NCBI GenBank assembly: GCA_013365365.1
Contig: JABVXU010000137.1
Location: 1-64,000 of the forward strand
Source: Cruorifilaria tuberocauda
Taxonomy: Eukaryota > Nematoda > Chromadorea > Rhabditida > Onchocercidae
Length of the DNA stretch: 64,000 nucleotides
Direction of reading: 5' to 3'
Part shown: positions 53,686-64,000 of the stretch, one piece after another
Layout: each line of letters opens with the position of its first letter
Numbering within the stretch: the first letter of the stretch is position 1
Translations under genes and position numbers: made by a program
The notes under the pieces: generated by a model
What the model was told of the DNA's origin: nothing
Database searches by the model: none
The model's input: only the letters and a program-made list of their open reading frames with translations

Positions 53686-56600
53686 ATGTCAAGTAGTGGA
53701 CCATTCGGTACTGCTGTTGAAGCAAAAAGATTGGTAGAAAATTTATTATCGGATTTGAGAACACTTTCGACAGAGGCTAGGAAAAAGCATTCACAGGTTA
53801 AGGAGGTACGATTTTACTGCAAATTATTATAATACATGGTAAATCAGTCTTATTATTGGCATTATTTTGGACTTGAATATTAATAAAGTATACTTTTTTT
53901 TCTTAGTATTCGAGTTCAAAATGATGCCAATAATACTGAAATATACTCAAATCATGAATTTCAGAATCATCAGGTATTTCACAAATAACAAGGTTTTTAA
54001 ATTTTCATTTAATGTGTTACATTTCTATTTTCGTAATATTTTACAGTCGGCTGAATCAGGTCTCGTGAAGATAAAGAATATTAGTGCAGCGTCCAATGAA
54101 CAAAATTTGTTGACAAACATACGTTGTGCTAGTGCCGAATTATTACAACCGCTTATTTTGGGTTGTTCAAGTAAAAATGCTCGTCTTGTTCAGGTGTCCT
54201 TACAGGCCATTCAAAAGATGGTACAGCATCGAGTTATTGAATCCGTACGTTCTCGTTTCATGTGCTTTTTGGCTTTTATTTAATTAAAATGGGTTTAATT
54301 TGAGTAGTTCTTCCGGTACCTTTTTTTCACTACCTCATGTTTTTAATTTTCATTTCAATCAGTGGTTGAAGCGTAATTCAATTTGTTATTGAGAATTGCA
54401 GTTACCAATGGAACTAGAGTTTTTTGAGGGATTAAAATTTGAAAATTTTGTGAGATTGTTACTAAAATGTAAGGAAAGCTATATTGAAGTATTTATTGCA
54501 GGCTTCTGCTCGCATAATTGTAAATGAACTATGGCATTTAATGGAAGCGGAATGCGAAGAATTACGGGTCTTGCAAACATTAACACCTCTTGTCAGTACT
54601 GAATTACTGGTCACTGGGCAGTGGCTTGCAAAGGTGAAATTCATTGTTTTGTTCATATGCAATATTATTTTGCAATTTTGATGCGAATTATCGTCTTATT
54701 ACGTCTTATTACTTGTTTTTTTTTCCAGTGCTTAGTGATGTGTTTTCGTTTAAATTTTGCAAAGGATCCAATTGTAATAAACACAGCGTCAGCAACTGTG
54801 CGACAAATGGTGAACTGTGTTTATGAACGAGTCATCCAGGTACTTTCATTTCAAAATATTTTTTTTATTTAATGGGTTAAAAAATGCTCCACATGTTGAA
54901 AAATGATTTACGAAAATCTCGGATTATATATTTCCAACCACTAATTTTTAAAGGAAGATGGTTTGAAAGGTTGTGAAATGCCAATCGTTCATCAAACTGT
55001 ACGAGTACATGCCAAAGCTCCACCACCGACACTAAGGCCATGCGCTTTGGATGGTTACATGTTGTTTCATGTAAACTTAATTTTTTCCGTCTATTATTTG
55101 AAAAACTTCGGAGCTAATAGGATATCACCAAAATATCACATTTTTTGTTTCCTGATTTCTTTTATCTTCTTTATATTTTCTTCTATCGCTATTTTTTTCT
55201 ATTTTTTTCCTTTTATTCATTTTTAGATTATATAGCAGTTGTCATATATAGATATTTGCTGGACTATATAAGTAGTGCTAAACTCCATCCATTTCCAGAT
55301 GTTGAGTATCTTTGCCATCATAATTAGGATCCTCTTAATCTCTCATCGATAGAAATGATTTGTATACTTCCTTTTTCAGGATCTTTGTCTGCTTATCAAT
55401 TCTGAATCACCTCTCTGGTTGACTGGCATTCAGGAAATGACGCGTACATTAGGTTTAGAATTGTTAGAATCAGTGCTTTCTTCCTATCCATCAGTATTTA
55501 TCAAGGTTCTTCAGTTATTCTATATTCTATATTACTATTCCATTTATTGTAGGACCTGATTGTTGTTTTATTATGGATTGAATTTTTTGAATATTTGAAG
55601 TAAATCGAACCGACTGTCCTAATTTGGATAACTTTTAGTATTTCTTTTGTCTTTCAAATAACTTGTTGCTTTTGCAGCATTCCGAATTTGCTCAGTTGTT
55701 GAAAGATCAAGTATGTCCTCTAATCATTAAACTGTTCGCACCGAACCATAAACAGATGCAGGTAAGCCTTCAGCTTTAACTGATCAGATTTCGTTCGTAG
55801 TAAATTAAGACTGTTTAGTCCGCAAATTTATCCCTTATGAAATGTGAATTTATTTGATTTAGATTACTTCGCAACATCCGTGTTCATCAAGTATACACGT
55901 ACCAATAGATTCCATTTCTTTGCAAATGCCTTGTTCACCTGAACGTGTATATTTTCCAATTTCAATGCGGCTTTTACGTCTTGTTGTAATTTTGATTACG
56001 CTTTATTACAACTTATTGGTTTGTTTATGATATTTTTATAACCTTTATTTGGTTGAAATTAATTTGTTGGTTTCGGACAAATTTATTTGCAGATTATGAT
56101 CGGAAGTGAAAGAAGAGACTTCATGAAGAAGGACTGTATAAGGATTTAATGTATTATGGGAATTTTATTATGCGCGGATTAATTTGGTAGTTTCAGGTGA
56201 CAGAATGTGAAATCTTTTTGGCATTGCTCGTAAAGTTTCTGGAATCCGATAAGCTGGGATGGCAACGTGCTATTGCTCTTGAAGTTTTGCACAAGATTGT
56301 TGTTTTACCCGAACTTTTAATGTATATTATTATCGTTGATCCTGTAATCCATCTTTCTCTTATCAGTAGTTATTGGTGTTAATCGCCACAACTGTCATTT
56401 GCTGTCAGTTAATTTAATTTAGTTGGTTCTGTGAAAATTATGATGCAAGATCAAATGCCACGAAAGCGATTAATTCAATTGTATCTGGCTTGGCCGCATA
56501 CGTACAACTGTCATTTTTGCGTCCCACTGTGTCAGAAACTAGTAAGTTTATTAAAATTTTATGAGGTTTTAATTTTAATGAGCTAGGAGTGGAATGGTGC

Positions 56601-58186
56601 AGTTCCAAAATTTTCATGGTAAAGCAGTAAATGATAAATTCTTCACATCAACTGCTTTAATTACTTGATCGTTTCGTTTATTGAATTTTGCCGTAAACTA
56701 AGAATATTGTTCAATGTGTTATTTTAGCTACTAAAGATGACGAACAATTTGAAGTAAACGTTCATTCTGGCTCACAACCAGGTTTTCAGTATCGTGATGT
56801 ATGGATTCCACTGTGTCAGAATATTACCCCCAAGAAATCTTTGTTGTAATTTTTTTTTTGATTATACTGCTTACAATTAGTCAACTAGAAGTGAGTCGAT
56901 TAAAAAGAATGTTGAGACTAGCATCTTCAGGTAGTTTTCTTAATAAATTCTCCTAAATCATCGATGAAGCCGTATTTCTATTGAATCGCAAAGTTTTAGA
57001 ATGCTGATCTATATATAAATTTCATTCTAGTTGATTTCATGAATGTTTAACATATAGCAAACTTCTCTATTTTTCAGGTTAGATTCCCTAGAAAAACATG
57101 AGGCACAGAATTTACCTAATGGCTATTCATTATCTTTAACTTATTATTGCATAAGCAGCTGCTGCCAATCAGTTTTCGAAGCTGTTGAATCTCTGCGTTC
57201 TCGAAAGGAAAAAAAAGGTTATAATGTTCGTTAATCTGGCTAAATGTAGACGAGCAGTTAGTTAATCTGATTAGTAAAGTCTTTCTTTTCACCTAAGAGA
57301 GAAGTAACCAGTAGTGTTTGCAGATGTAGCTCGAGAACTGTATCAGTCAACTTATGCAAGCCTTTTGGTTGCAATTTCACTTTTTCTGGATGCAAGGTGA
57401 GAATGATTTCAAGATTTCAATCAGCAAGGGATAAATTATGTGTGGCGTTTCCGAATTTTCATTTTTAAAAACAATTATTTATGTTTTTTTGAAACAGTTT
57501 GAGAATTTCTTTGCAAAAGTACCTATTACTTCATTTTTTCGATTACTCAAAGGTTTTCGTATCCTTGGTTTCAGCATTGACGAATCGGTAACAGAACAGC
57601 TGTTGAAATGCTTCGTCACAATGACGCTTTTATCCTGTCGTTTGGGTCATGCAGCTGGCCGTGATGCTGCATATTTTGCATTGTGTAAAGCTGCGTTACC
57701 ACGAAAATATTTAGTGCGAATAGCAAATGCTTCCGGTGGTTTAACTTCCCTATCAGGACCTTTAATTTCATCCAATTCCCACTTTGAAAGGGACTCTTTG
57801 AGTGGTATGTTATCAAAGATCCAATTACTAATTATAAAATTTTTTGAACATTCATGCTAACTAAATTGCATGGCATATGTTGATCCATCGAATGTTAGCT
57901 TCTTGATGAATTTTTTTGTCATTGGTTCTATGCACAGATTTACACATTGTGCTTTCAAAAAATTTTATATCATTCTTCATTATTTTATGTTTTAGACAGT
58001 GTATGTGTTCAGTATTTCTGTTGCATTAGTGATTGTTGAAATTTTTAAAATTTCTTATTTCAAGGTTCTAAAGTGGAAAAGATTGAAAATGAATCAGTAC
58101 CAGGTCAACCTTGTCAAATTATAGCTGTTAGTACTATTTGTCCAACTCCTTCACTTCCTTTAAGCTTTTACAGTGGAACTGTCATG
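53686..58186 (+). other. mon-2: mon-2 exon map, exons 1-15
   Basis: 53686-53805, 54047-54244, 54502-54633, 54729-54839, 54954-55070, 55380-55505, 55678-55761, 55863-56018, 56197-56321, 56423-56541, 56728-56842, 57078-57217, 57324-57396, 57575-57804, 58065-58186. The least certain donors are 56321 (GTATAT) and 56842 (GTTGTA), chosen because they alone keep phase and family alignment. Confidence 0.85.
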
Positions 58187-61100
58187 GTATGTTTTTTTCA
58201 TTCAAATCTGAATTAACTTGCTTTAATCTTATTAGTTTTTCCGAAAGATTTTTATAATTCAAAATTTCATTTAAAATTATTTCGTAAAATCCTAGCCTCT
58301 TGTGCTAAGATGTTCGTTTTTTAGTTAACTTCCAAGAATGTACAAGTAGCACGTGTATTGATAAGCTCCGCTCAAACTAATGGTCAAGAACTGGGTGATT
58401 GCTGGCATCTTGTGTTAGCTTCAATGCAACATTTAGTGTGGATTTTGGGGATGACCCCAAGTATGCAAGGTGGATTTCGGTCTGATGGTAGGTGGAATAA
58501 TTACGAATTGATAGAAATAATTTGTTGGACCTTAAAAATTAGTTTCGCACATGATGGAAACAATGGTGTTAAATTTTAAATAATTCTTCAATGTTTTTCA
58601 GAAGCATAATGCTTTGCAAACATGAATATTTAATATTCTACATATATTAAATCAATTTCAGGCGAAACTGTTGATGGAACCTCGCTGGTAACCGGCTCGC
58701 ATTCCAGTACTAATGTTCTGACAACTGCTGCTATGGCTGATGTTCCCATTGTAGTATGTTTGTTTAATCATTTTCACACGTAAAGGAAGACACCATTAAC
58801 TCATTCAGGAATTGGTTTGTTTATGGTTGTAATCAATTTTTACTTATGAAATTTATCGAATTTTAGGCAACTATGCTAAATAAATTGTTTGATTCAACAG
58901 CTAAGCTTGACGATGTTGCATTACATCACGTGATCGCCGCGTTATGTAAACTTTCATCTGAGGCAATGATCGTAAGCAACTTTTGAATTTCTGAATTTTT
59001 ATGGTGCACCGAAGCAAATCCAAAGAGATTTATTGATATAATAGAGGAGATTTCAGGTATCACAGAATGGTTCTCGTGAGCCTTCTTTTTTTTCTGTTGC
59101 AAAACTACAGCAGACAGGAATGGTAAACCTTGTACGTCTGGAAGTATTTTGGAGACCTGTAACGGCTCATCTTATTGAGGTAACATCACTTAACACTGTA
59201 TGTGGATTAAAACTTTCTTGTCTTTATCTTCTGCATGCAACGAAACAATTAAAAATATTTAAAACATTTGTACTATTAAAGGTATCAGGACATCCTTATG
59301 CGAAGCTACGAGAATGGGGTGCACAAGCATTAACAATATTGGTGAAAAGTGCTTTAAAAGTTAAAACTACAGTTACAGAATCGGTTCGTTGTATTTTATT
59401 AGTGTTGCAAAGTTGTAGTTTTAATCTTTATGCGGATTTGTCTTTCATAATGTTTCATGTTCTTATTAATTTTAATTTGGATTTTTTAGTATGATTTATA
59501 AAGATGGTAGGAAAAAAGTAGGTAGTGTCGGTAAAACTTCAAAAATGAACTTCGCCGTGTTATGCAATACTTCTGATGTTTTCAATGATTATTAGGAATC
59601 GGTGCTTCTTAAATATTTGTTTTTAAATAAATTCATATCATCTTATTCATTTCTAGAAGCGTCAGCAGTTGATTCTCTCACCTTTATCATCAATGTCCGA
59701 AATTGAATATATTGATGTGCGTCGAAAGCAGATCGAATGTCTTCTAAATATACTACAGTCAGGTGGACAACAGTTAACCTCGGATCAGTGGCCAACCATT
59801 ATCGAAATTATTCGTGTTATTGTGGATGGGAAATTAAGGTTCTTTTTACTACAGTTTTCAAATTTTATAGCGAAAATTTGCATATCATAGTTTCGGTTTT
59901 CTGTGGTGGAGAATCTTCTACTTGGTGGATTAAGAGCGATTGAATTCATAATTTTTTATCCTTGTTTCCAGAACATCCTTAAACATTTTTGTAGAAGTGA
60001 ATAGTTGTTGCATTGCTGTGAAGAGCTAATGTTAGATTTGCTGTAGAAAGAGAGAAAATTCACTGCAAAAAAATTAATCTTCGGGATTCTTAAAATTTCA
60101 GTTACGATGAAGTATTGGTCAAGCAAAGTTATGAAGCGGTAGCTTTGATGATTACAGATTTCCTCGAAATATTACCTTTTCATTGTATACAGCTTCTCGT
60201 TGAAACAGATGCAAAATATGGTTCTCAGCAGTGCGAATTAAATATATCTCTTTCGGCTCTAGGACAACTAGTGAGTTTTATAAGAAGAATTTTAATAATT
60301 TTAAAAATATGAGGGGAGGCTGTAATACGAATCTTGAAAGTTTCGGCAGTTGCAAAGCATTTTTTCATATTTGAAACAATGTGCTCATTTCAGTGGACAA
60401 TTTCTGATTTTGTTTACCGGAAGAATCCAAAACTTTCGCAGAAAGAAAGTGAAACAATTTGGCTGGTGCTATATAATTGCTTATCCGAATTGTGCGTTGA
60501 TATCAGACCACCGGTTCGTAAAAGTGCTTGTCAGACATTATTGCAAACAATTGCTGCACATGGTTTAGCATTGAAACCAGATACATGGAAACATATGGTC
60601 TGGAAGGTGCTGGAGTATTATTCTTTGATGTTTTTTGAGTTTGAGTTTGAAGTGCACTGTTTCCTGTTTTTGTTATGCAAATTTTAATGTTAGCTTTTGA
60701 TCTTTAAATTTTTAATTTCTAGTTGTATTCACAAGATTGGAAGTAAAAAAAATTTTTGAATTTCAGATACTTTTCCCAATGTTGGACAAAGTACGAGCTC
60801 TAACGCTTAGCGCTTCGACAACGCGAACAGATAGTTCAGCTTTGGGTGCTTCAAATATACTTATTCATCATTCGAGAGATACCGAATCGAAACAGTGGGC
60901 TGAAACTTCAGTTCAAACACTCAGCGGTGTCGTCAAAGTTTTCAATGCCCAACGGATACTTCTGCTTACCCTTGGTAGATTAATTTATTTTTTCAGACGT
61001 TTCAGATAACTTTGAATGCGACTCTGAGCCAGGTAACAAGCAAAAATTCTGATTTTTGAATAGAAATCAATCGTCGACGCTTTCAGATGACTTCCCAGCA

Positions 61101-64000
61101 ATTTGGGCGACTCTTCTTCACTATATTGAATACTTAGCTGCGTCCGATAATAGTGAAATGACATTGGCTGCACTTAAGAGTTTCCAGGTTTATATTCATT
61201 TTTTGCATTTCTTGGAAAAATATCAAACGGAAATATAGTCCGAGTGACTTCGGTCTTTCATTGGTGTTCGCAGTATTTCCAATGCCTAAGTAGCATTCTG
61301 TAATTCTTCACGTAACTATGAGAGATGTTTACAGGAATTATTGTTGGGTAAAGTACCACCACAGGGCTATGAAATGAATAAGCGGGAAAGGTTTACCACG
61401 TAAGTTCTATTTTTTAATCCGGTTTCAAGATTAACAGTAGTCATTTAATGATTGTTCTATGTTTTTAATAATTGCTCTATACTTTTATTTTAAAGAACAA
61501 AAATTAGAGTTCTGTTTCAGATCTTCGAAGAACCAACTGTATTGTAATTTTTGTATACTACCATTTTATGTGATTATGTTTTAGCTATGCCTATGGAAAT
61601 TACGTTGGTGATGAACCGCTTAATTTACCGGAGCATTTATGGATCGCCTCTTGGAAGGTACGTTTTATGCTCATATTGGAACTCAAACCAACCTTATTTA
61701 TTAATTTTCATTATCTTATAGTTAATGCGAAATCATATATTAAATTAAATTTGAGTAAAATGGTTTAATACGATTGTTTAAGAGCTGGATGATAATGTCG
61801 CGGACATTGGTTTTAACTAAACTTTTTGAAGCACCATCGGACGCTATGGTATCTTTATCCGAGAGGTGAAACTTGTTTTAACTGATTATCATATCTTCGA
61901 GTTATTAGTACTTAGAAAATAGGTTGAAAAGTTGTAACCTTTGAGTTTTTAAATAATTTTATTGGTTTAATCAATACTTCAGTCCTCATACATCTTATCC
62001 TTCCAGTGGTTCTTTTTTTTCCTAATGCATAAGCGATCGTAATTCACTTATTGAATGGGTTTAGAATTTTTAAGTTTAATATTTCTGATAGTTTTTTAAA
62101 TTTTTGTGAAAATCACTCAGGTTTCAGGAGTGGAGGTAAATTTATCCCTGGACAGATTCATCTCATTACTTTACTTCACATATTCGTTCCTTTATTTGAT
62201 CGAGTTCGAAAGAAAATTTCATGCGATGATTTGAAATATGATGAAGTACCGAGTATTTTAAAGGTAATAAGAATTTTCGTAAGCGTCCTAAATAACAAAT
62301 AAAAAATTGCTGGATTTTTCAGGGTATAGTTAGTGTACCATCAACTGCAGAACAACTTCCATTCATACTGTCAAATGCAAATGATATTACTCCAACTCTA
62401 GAAGCTGTTCTTAATTGTGTTCGAATTATATATCAGGTATGCTAAATGTTAATTCCTATCGTTCAAGTTTATAGTTATGATTTGCAAATGGAATGCTGTT
62501 GCAGGATATGTTGGAAACAGGTTCATCACTGCGTCCAGCTTTACCTGATCTTATTCGTTTGTTGCTTGATTTCACAACTTTTGCTATCCATCCACCGGTC
62601 ACCAGATATAAGCCAAACACAGCTGAAAATGTTTTTGTTTATTTTGAAATTTTAGTACATATTTCGGTTTATTGCAGCAATGAATCCACATGAACTTCGC
62701 TTACTGAATCATTCAAATTTATTTTATTTTGAATCAGTGATTCAGATTAACGTTTGATGAAATTCTACTTGTCATTTTGATTTTGATGTTTTGTAGAATA
62801 TACAAAATTTTCTATCATTTTTGCATACAGGAGGAAGAAAAATCAATCATTTTAATTATTCTAGAAAGAAATACAAAATATGGTGCTTTTCGCGGAATTA
62901 TCATTACGAACAGTTGTGGAATTCTATGCAGGTACCGCGCATTTCCAGGAAATTGTCCAGTCTACTGTATTTGTTGATATTGTTAAGGTGTGTTTTTTGT
63001 TCAGTCTCCAACACTGTTTTGATATTTAAGTACGAAGTTGACTTCAGCGAAAGATAACCAGCATTTTTATCATTTTTATCATAATGAGATCTAAGAACTG
63101 ATTAAGTACAGATCGTCTTAAGACCATCATGCCTTATATTATCGTTCAGAAGAACTGAGATTTAATTACACCGTTTAATCTGTTTGGTAGCCAGCCTGTC
63201 ACTTTTTACTCTTCTTGCTTTTTAGTTTTATTGAATATTTCATTTTATTGTTTCTTCCTGTTCTTTTATTCATTAGGCTAACATGAATTAATTTCCGAAA
63301 AGTTCTGTTCAGTGTTTGTCCCAGCCAATGGAACTGAAATACCAATGTCCTTCTCAAAGTACATGGAAAGCCGCAGCATCAGCATTTGTTACAGTTTTGC
63401 GATTAGGCCTTCCTATTGCCAGGCAGCAGTGTGAGTCTCATCTTCTAGAAAATACATTTCTAAAATCATTTGTTTATATCGAGACTATCTTGAATTAGTT
63501 GTATTTATAAATTGGATAACCTCTGCCATTTAGTATTTATTGCCCAAAAAAGTTTCTAATTTTGAAAGCAATTTGAAATAAAGCAAAGATTAGCAAGTTA
63601 TTAAATTTTCTTTGTTAGTTGATATATGAGACTTTCAGCTCGTTATTTTCACGCAATTTGGCCGGTCATTGCTGATACATTAGATCGTTTTCTGTTCAAC
63701 AATAGGTAAGATGTAATTTATACTTTACGCCTCTAAATACCTTTGTTTTACATTTTTATAGCGTGTACACAATTTTAATATTGTTGAACAACGATGCAAT
63801 ACTTGAAAAGTTTTTTTTTCTTTGCAAATTTTACTACCTGTTTCTTCATTTTTTAGTCGTCCTTCATGTCCTTTAAATGCTGATGAGCGAAAAAGACATG
63901 AATTTATCGACTGCCAGTTGATAGAATTGATCACAACTGAGGTAAAAATCTAGGTTTTATTTCCGGAATTTTTTCTAATTATAACAAATTTTTTTTCTTT
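53686..64000 (+). CDS. mon-2: MON2 homologue, regulator of endosome-to-Golgi traffic; 3' end outside window
   Basis: Large peripheral Golgi/endosome scaffold related to the non-catalytic parts of big Arf-GEFs (DCB and HUS regions, no Sec7 domain). It acts in endosome-to-Golgi recycling with phospholipid flippase partners. Thirty-five exons were traced, giving 1472 residues with the frame kept at every join; human MON2 is about 1717, so about 250 residues lie to the right. The start [20 protein letters not shown] is followed by [18 protein letters not shown], as in MON2 N-termini. Conserved blocks include [154 protein letters not shown] and [16 protein letters not shown]. Introns are mostly short. 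Intron 1 carries a strong RNA hairpin. Confidence 0.96.
53845..53938 (+). ncRNA. Candidate pre-miRNA hairpin in mon-2 intron 1
   Basis: 53845-53882 and 53905-53938 are inverted-complementary around a 22-nt loop. By hand pairing, 32 consecutive base pairs form, starting from TATTATTGGCATTATTTTGG on the 5' arm. Four of these are G-U wobbles, and after a small bulge CAGT pairs with ACTG. Stem length, loop size and location in a 241-nt intron of the same strand fit an animal miRNA precursor. A decayed DNA palindrome is the alternative. I do not recognise a known miRNA seed. Confidence 0.4.
58325..63941 (+). other. mon-2: mon-2 exon map, exons 16-35
   Basis: 58325-58487, 58662-58753, 58867-58971, 59057-59179, 59282-59383, 59657-59838, 60102-60270, 60394-60606, 60767-60974, 61087-61187, 61335-61399, 61585-61657, 61783-61865, 62128-62263, 62323-62436, 62505-62630, 62865-62987, 63313-63430, 63639-63705, 63857-63941. 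A further 27-nt in-frame microexon is possible at 61006-61032. The last listed exon ends in phase 0 with a GTAAAA donor, so the gene continues past the window. Confidence 0.87.
61006..61032 (+). other. mon-2: Possible 27-nt microexon of mon-2
   Basis: Between exons 24 and 25, TTTCAG ends at 61005 and a GTAACA donor starts at 61033. The 27 nt between fit the phase of both neighbours (phase 1 in, phase 1 out) and would add nine residues, DNFECDSEP plus a split Gly. The upstream intron would be only 31 nt, which is very short, and the family alignment is already complete without it. Confidence 0.25.

Noticed and set aside
56881..56931. Extra mon-2 exon reading [14 protein letters not shown]
   Set aside because: Including it needs a phase-0 donor that exon 11 lacks; joining 56842 directly to 57078 keeps frame and family alignment.

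Overview
The window looks like nuclear DNA of a nematode, most likely an AT-rich parasitic species of the spirurid/filarial type. That placement is inferred from gene content and composition; no species marker was seen. The reasons are very AT-rich non-coding DNA, many short exons with TTTCAG-type 3' splice sites, a TWK-type two-pore potassium channel pair, and a Cys/Gln-rich secreted protein of the nematode abu/pqn kind. All gene models were built by hand from splice sites, reading phase and remembered family conservation. No search was run.

Layout, left to right. (1) About 0.8-6.3 kb, minus strand: the mRNA decapping enzyme DCP2, with a complete Nudix box and an optional in-frame N-terminal exon. 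(2) 8.9-12.7 kb, plus strand: a complete 12-exon mitochondrial dihydrolipoamide dehydrogenase of 496 residues, with a start codon 7 bases after a good splice acceptor. (3) 13.4-21.1 kb, minus strand, and 32.3-39.2 kb, plus strand: two paralogous K2P (TWK) channels arranged head to head across about 11 kb of AT-rich DNA. They share exon lengths and phases. The plus-strand copy has a long Pro-Glu repeat tail. (4) 40.9-43.7 kb, minus strand: a secreted Cys/Gln-rich protein with about ten Cx3Cx3Cx3C repeats. (5) 43.7-48.5 kb: no recognised gene, only weak coding-like fragments. (6) 48.5-52.5 kb, plus strand: a complete ST7 homologue, 13 exons and 538 residues. (7) 53.7 kb to the right edge, plus strand: MON2, a regulator of endosome-to-Golgi traffic, with 35 exons giving 1472 residues. 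The C-terminus lies beyond the window.

The genes are functionally unrelated housekeeping or neuronal/cuticle genes, except for the K2P pair, which is a local inverted duplication. The main non-gene signals are: a roughly 94-nt hairpin in mon-2 intron 1 with an unbroken 32-bp stem containing G-U wobbles (pre-miRNA-like); a GC-richer segment of about 300 bp bounded by 28-bp exact direct repeats, lying midway between the two K2P genes and carrying a GTCACGTGAC palindrome; two tandem duplications; a GATA-site cluster in an intron of the Cys-rich gene; and several possible cassette or micro-exons. I saw no convincing mobile element, CRISPR array, tRNA, rRNA or spliced-leader gene.
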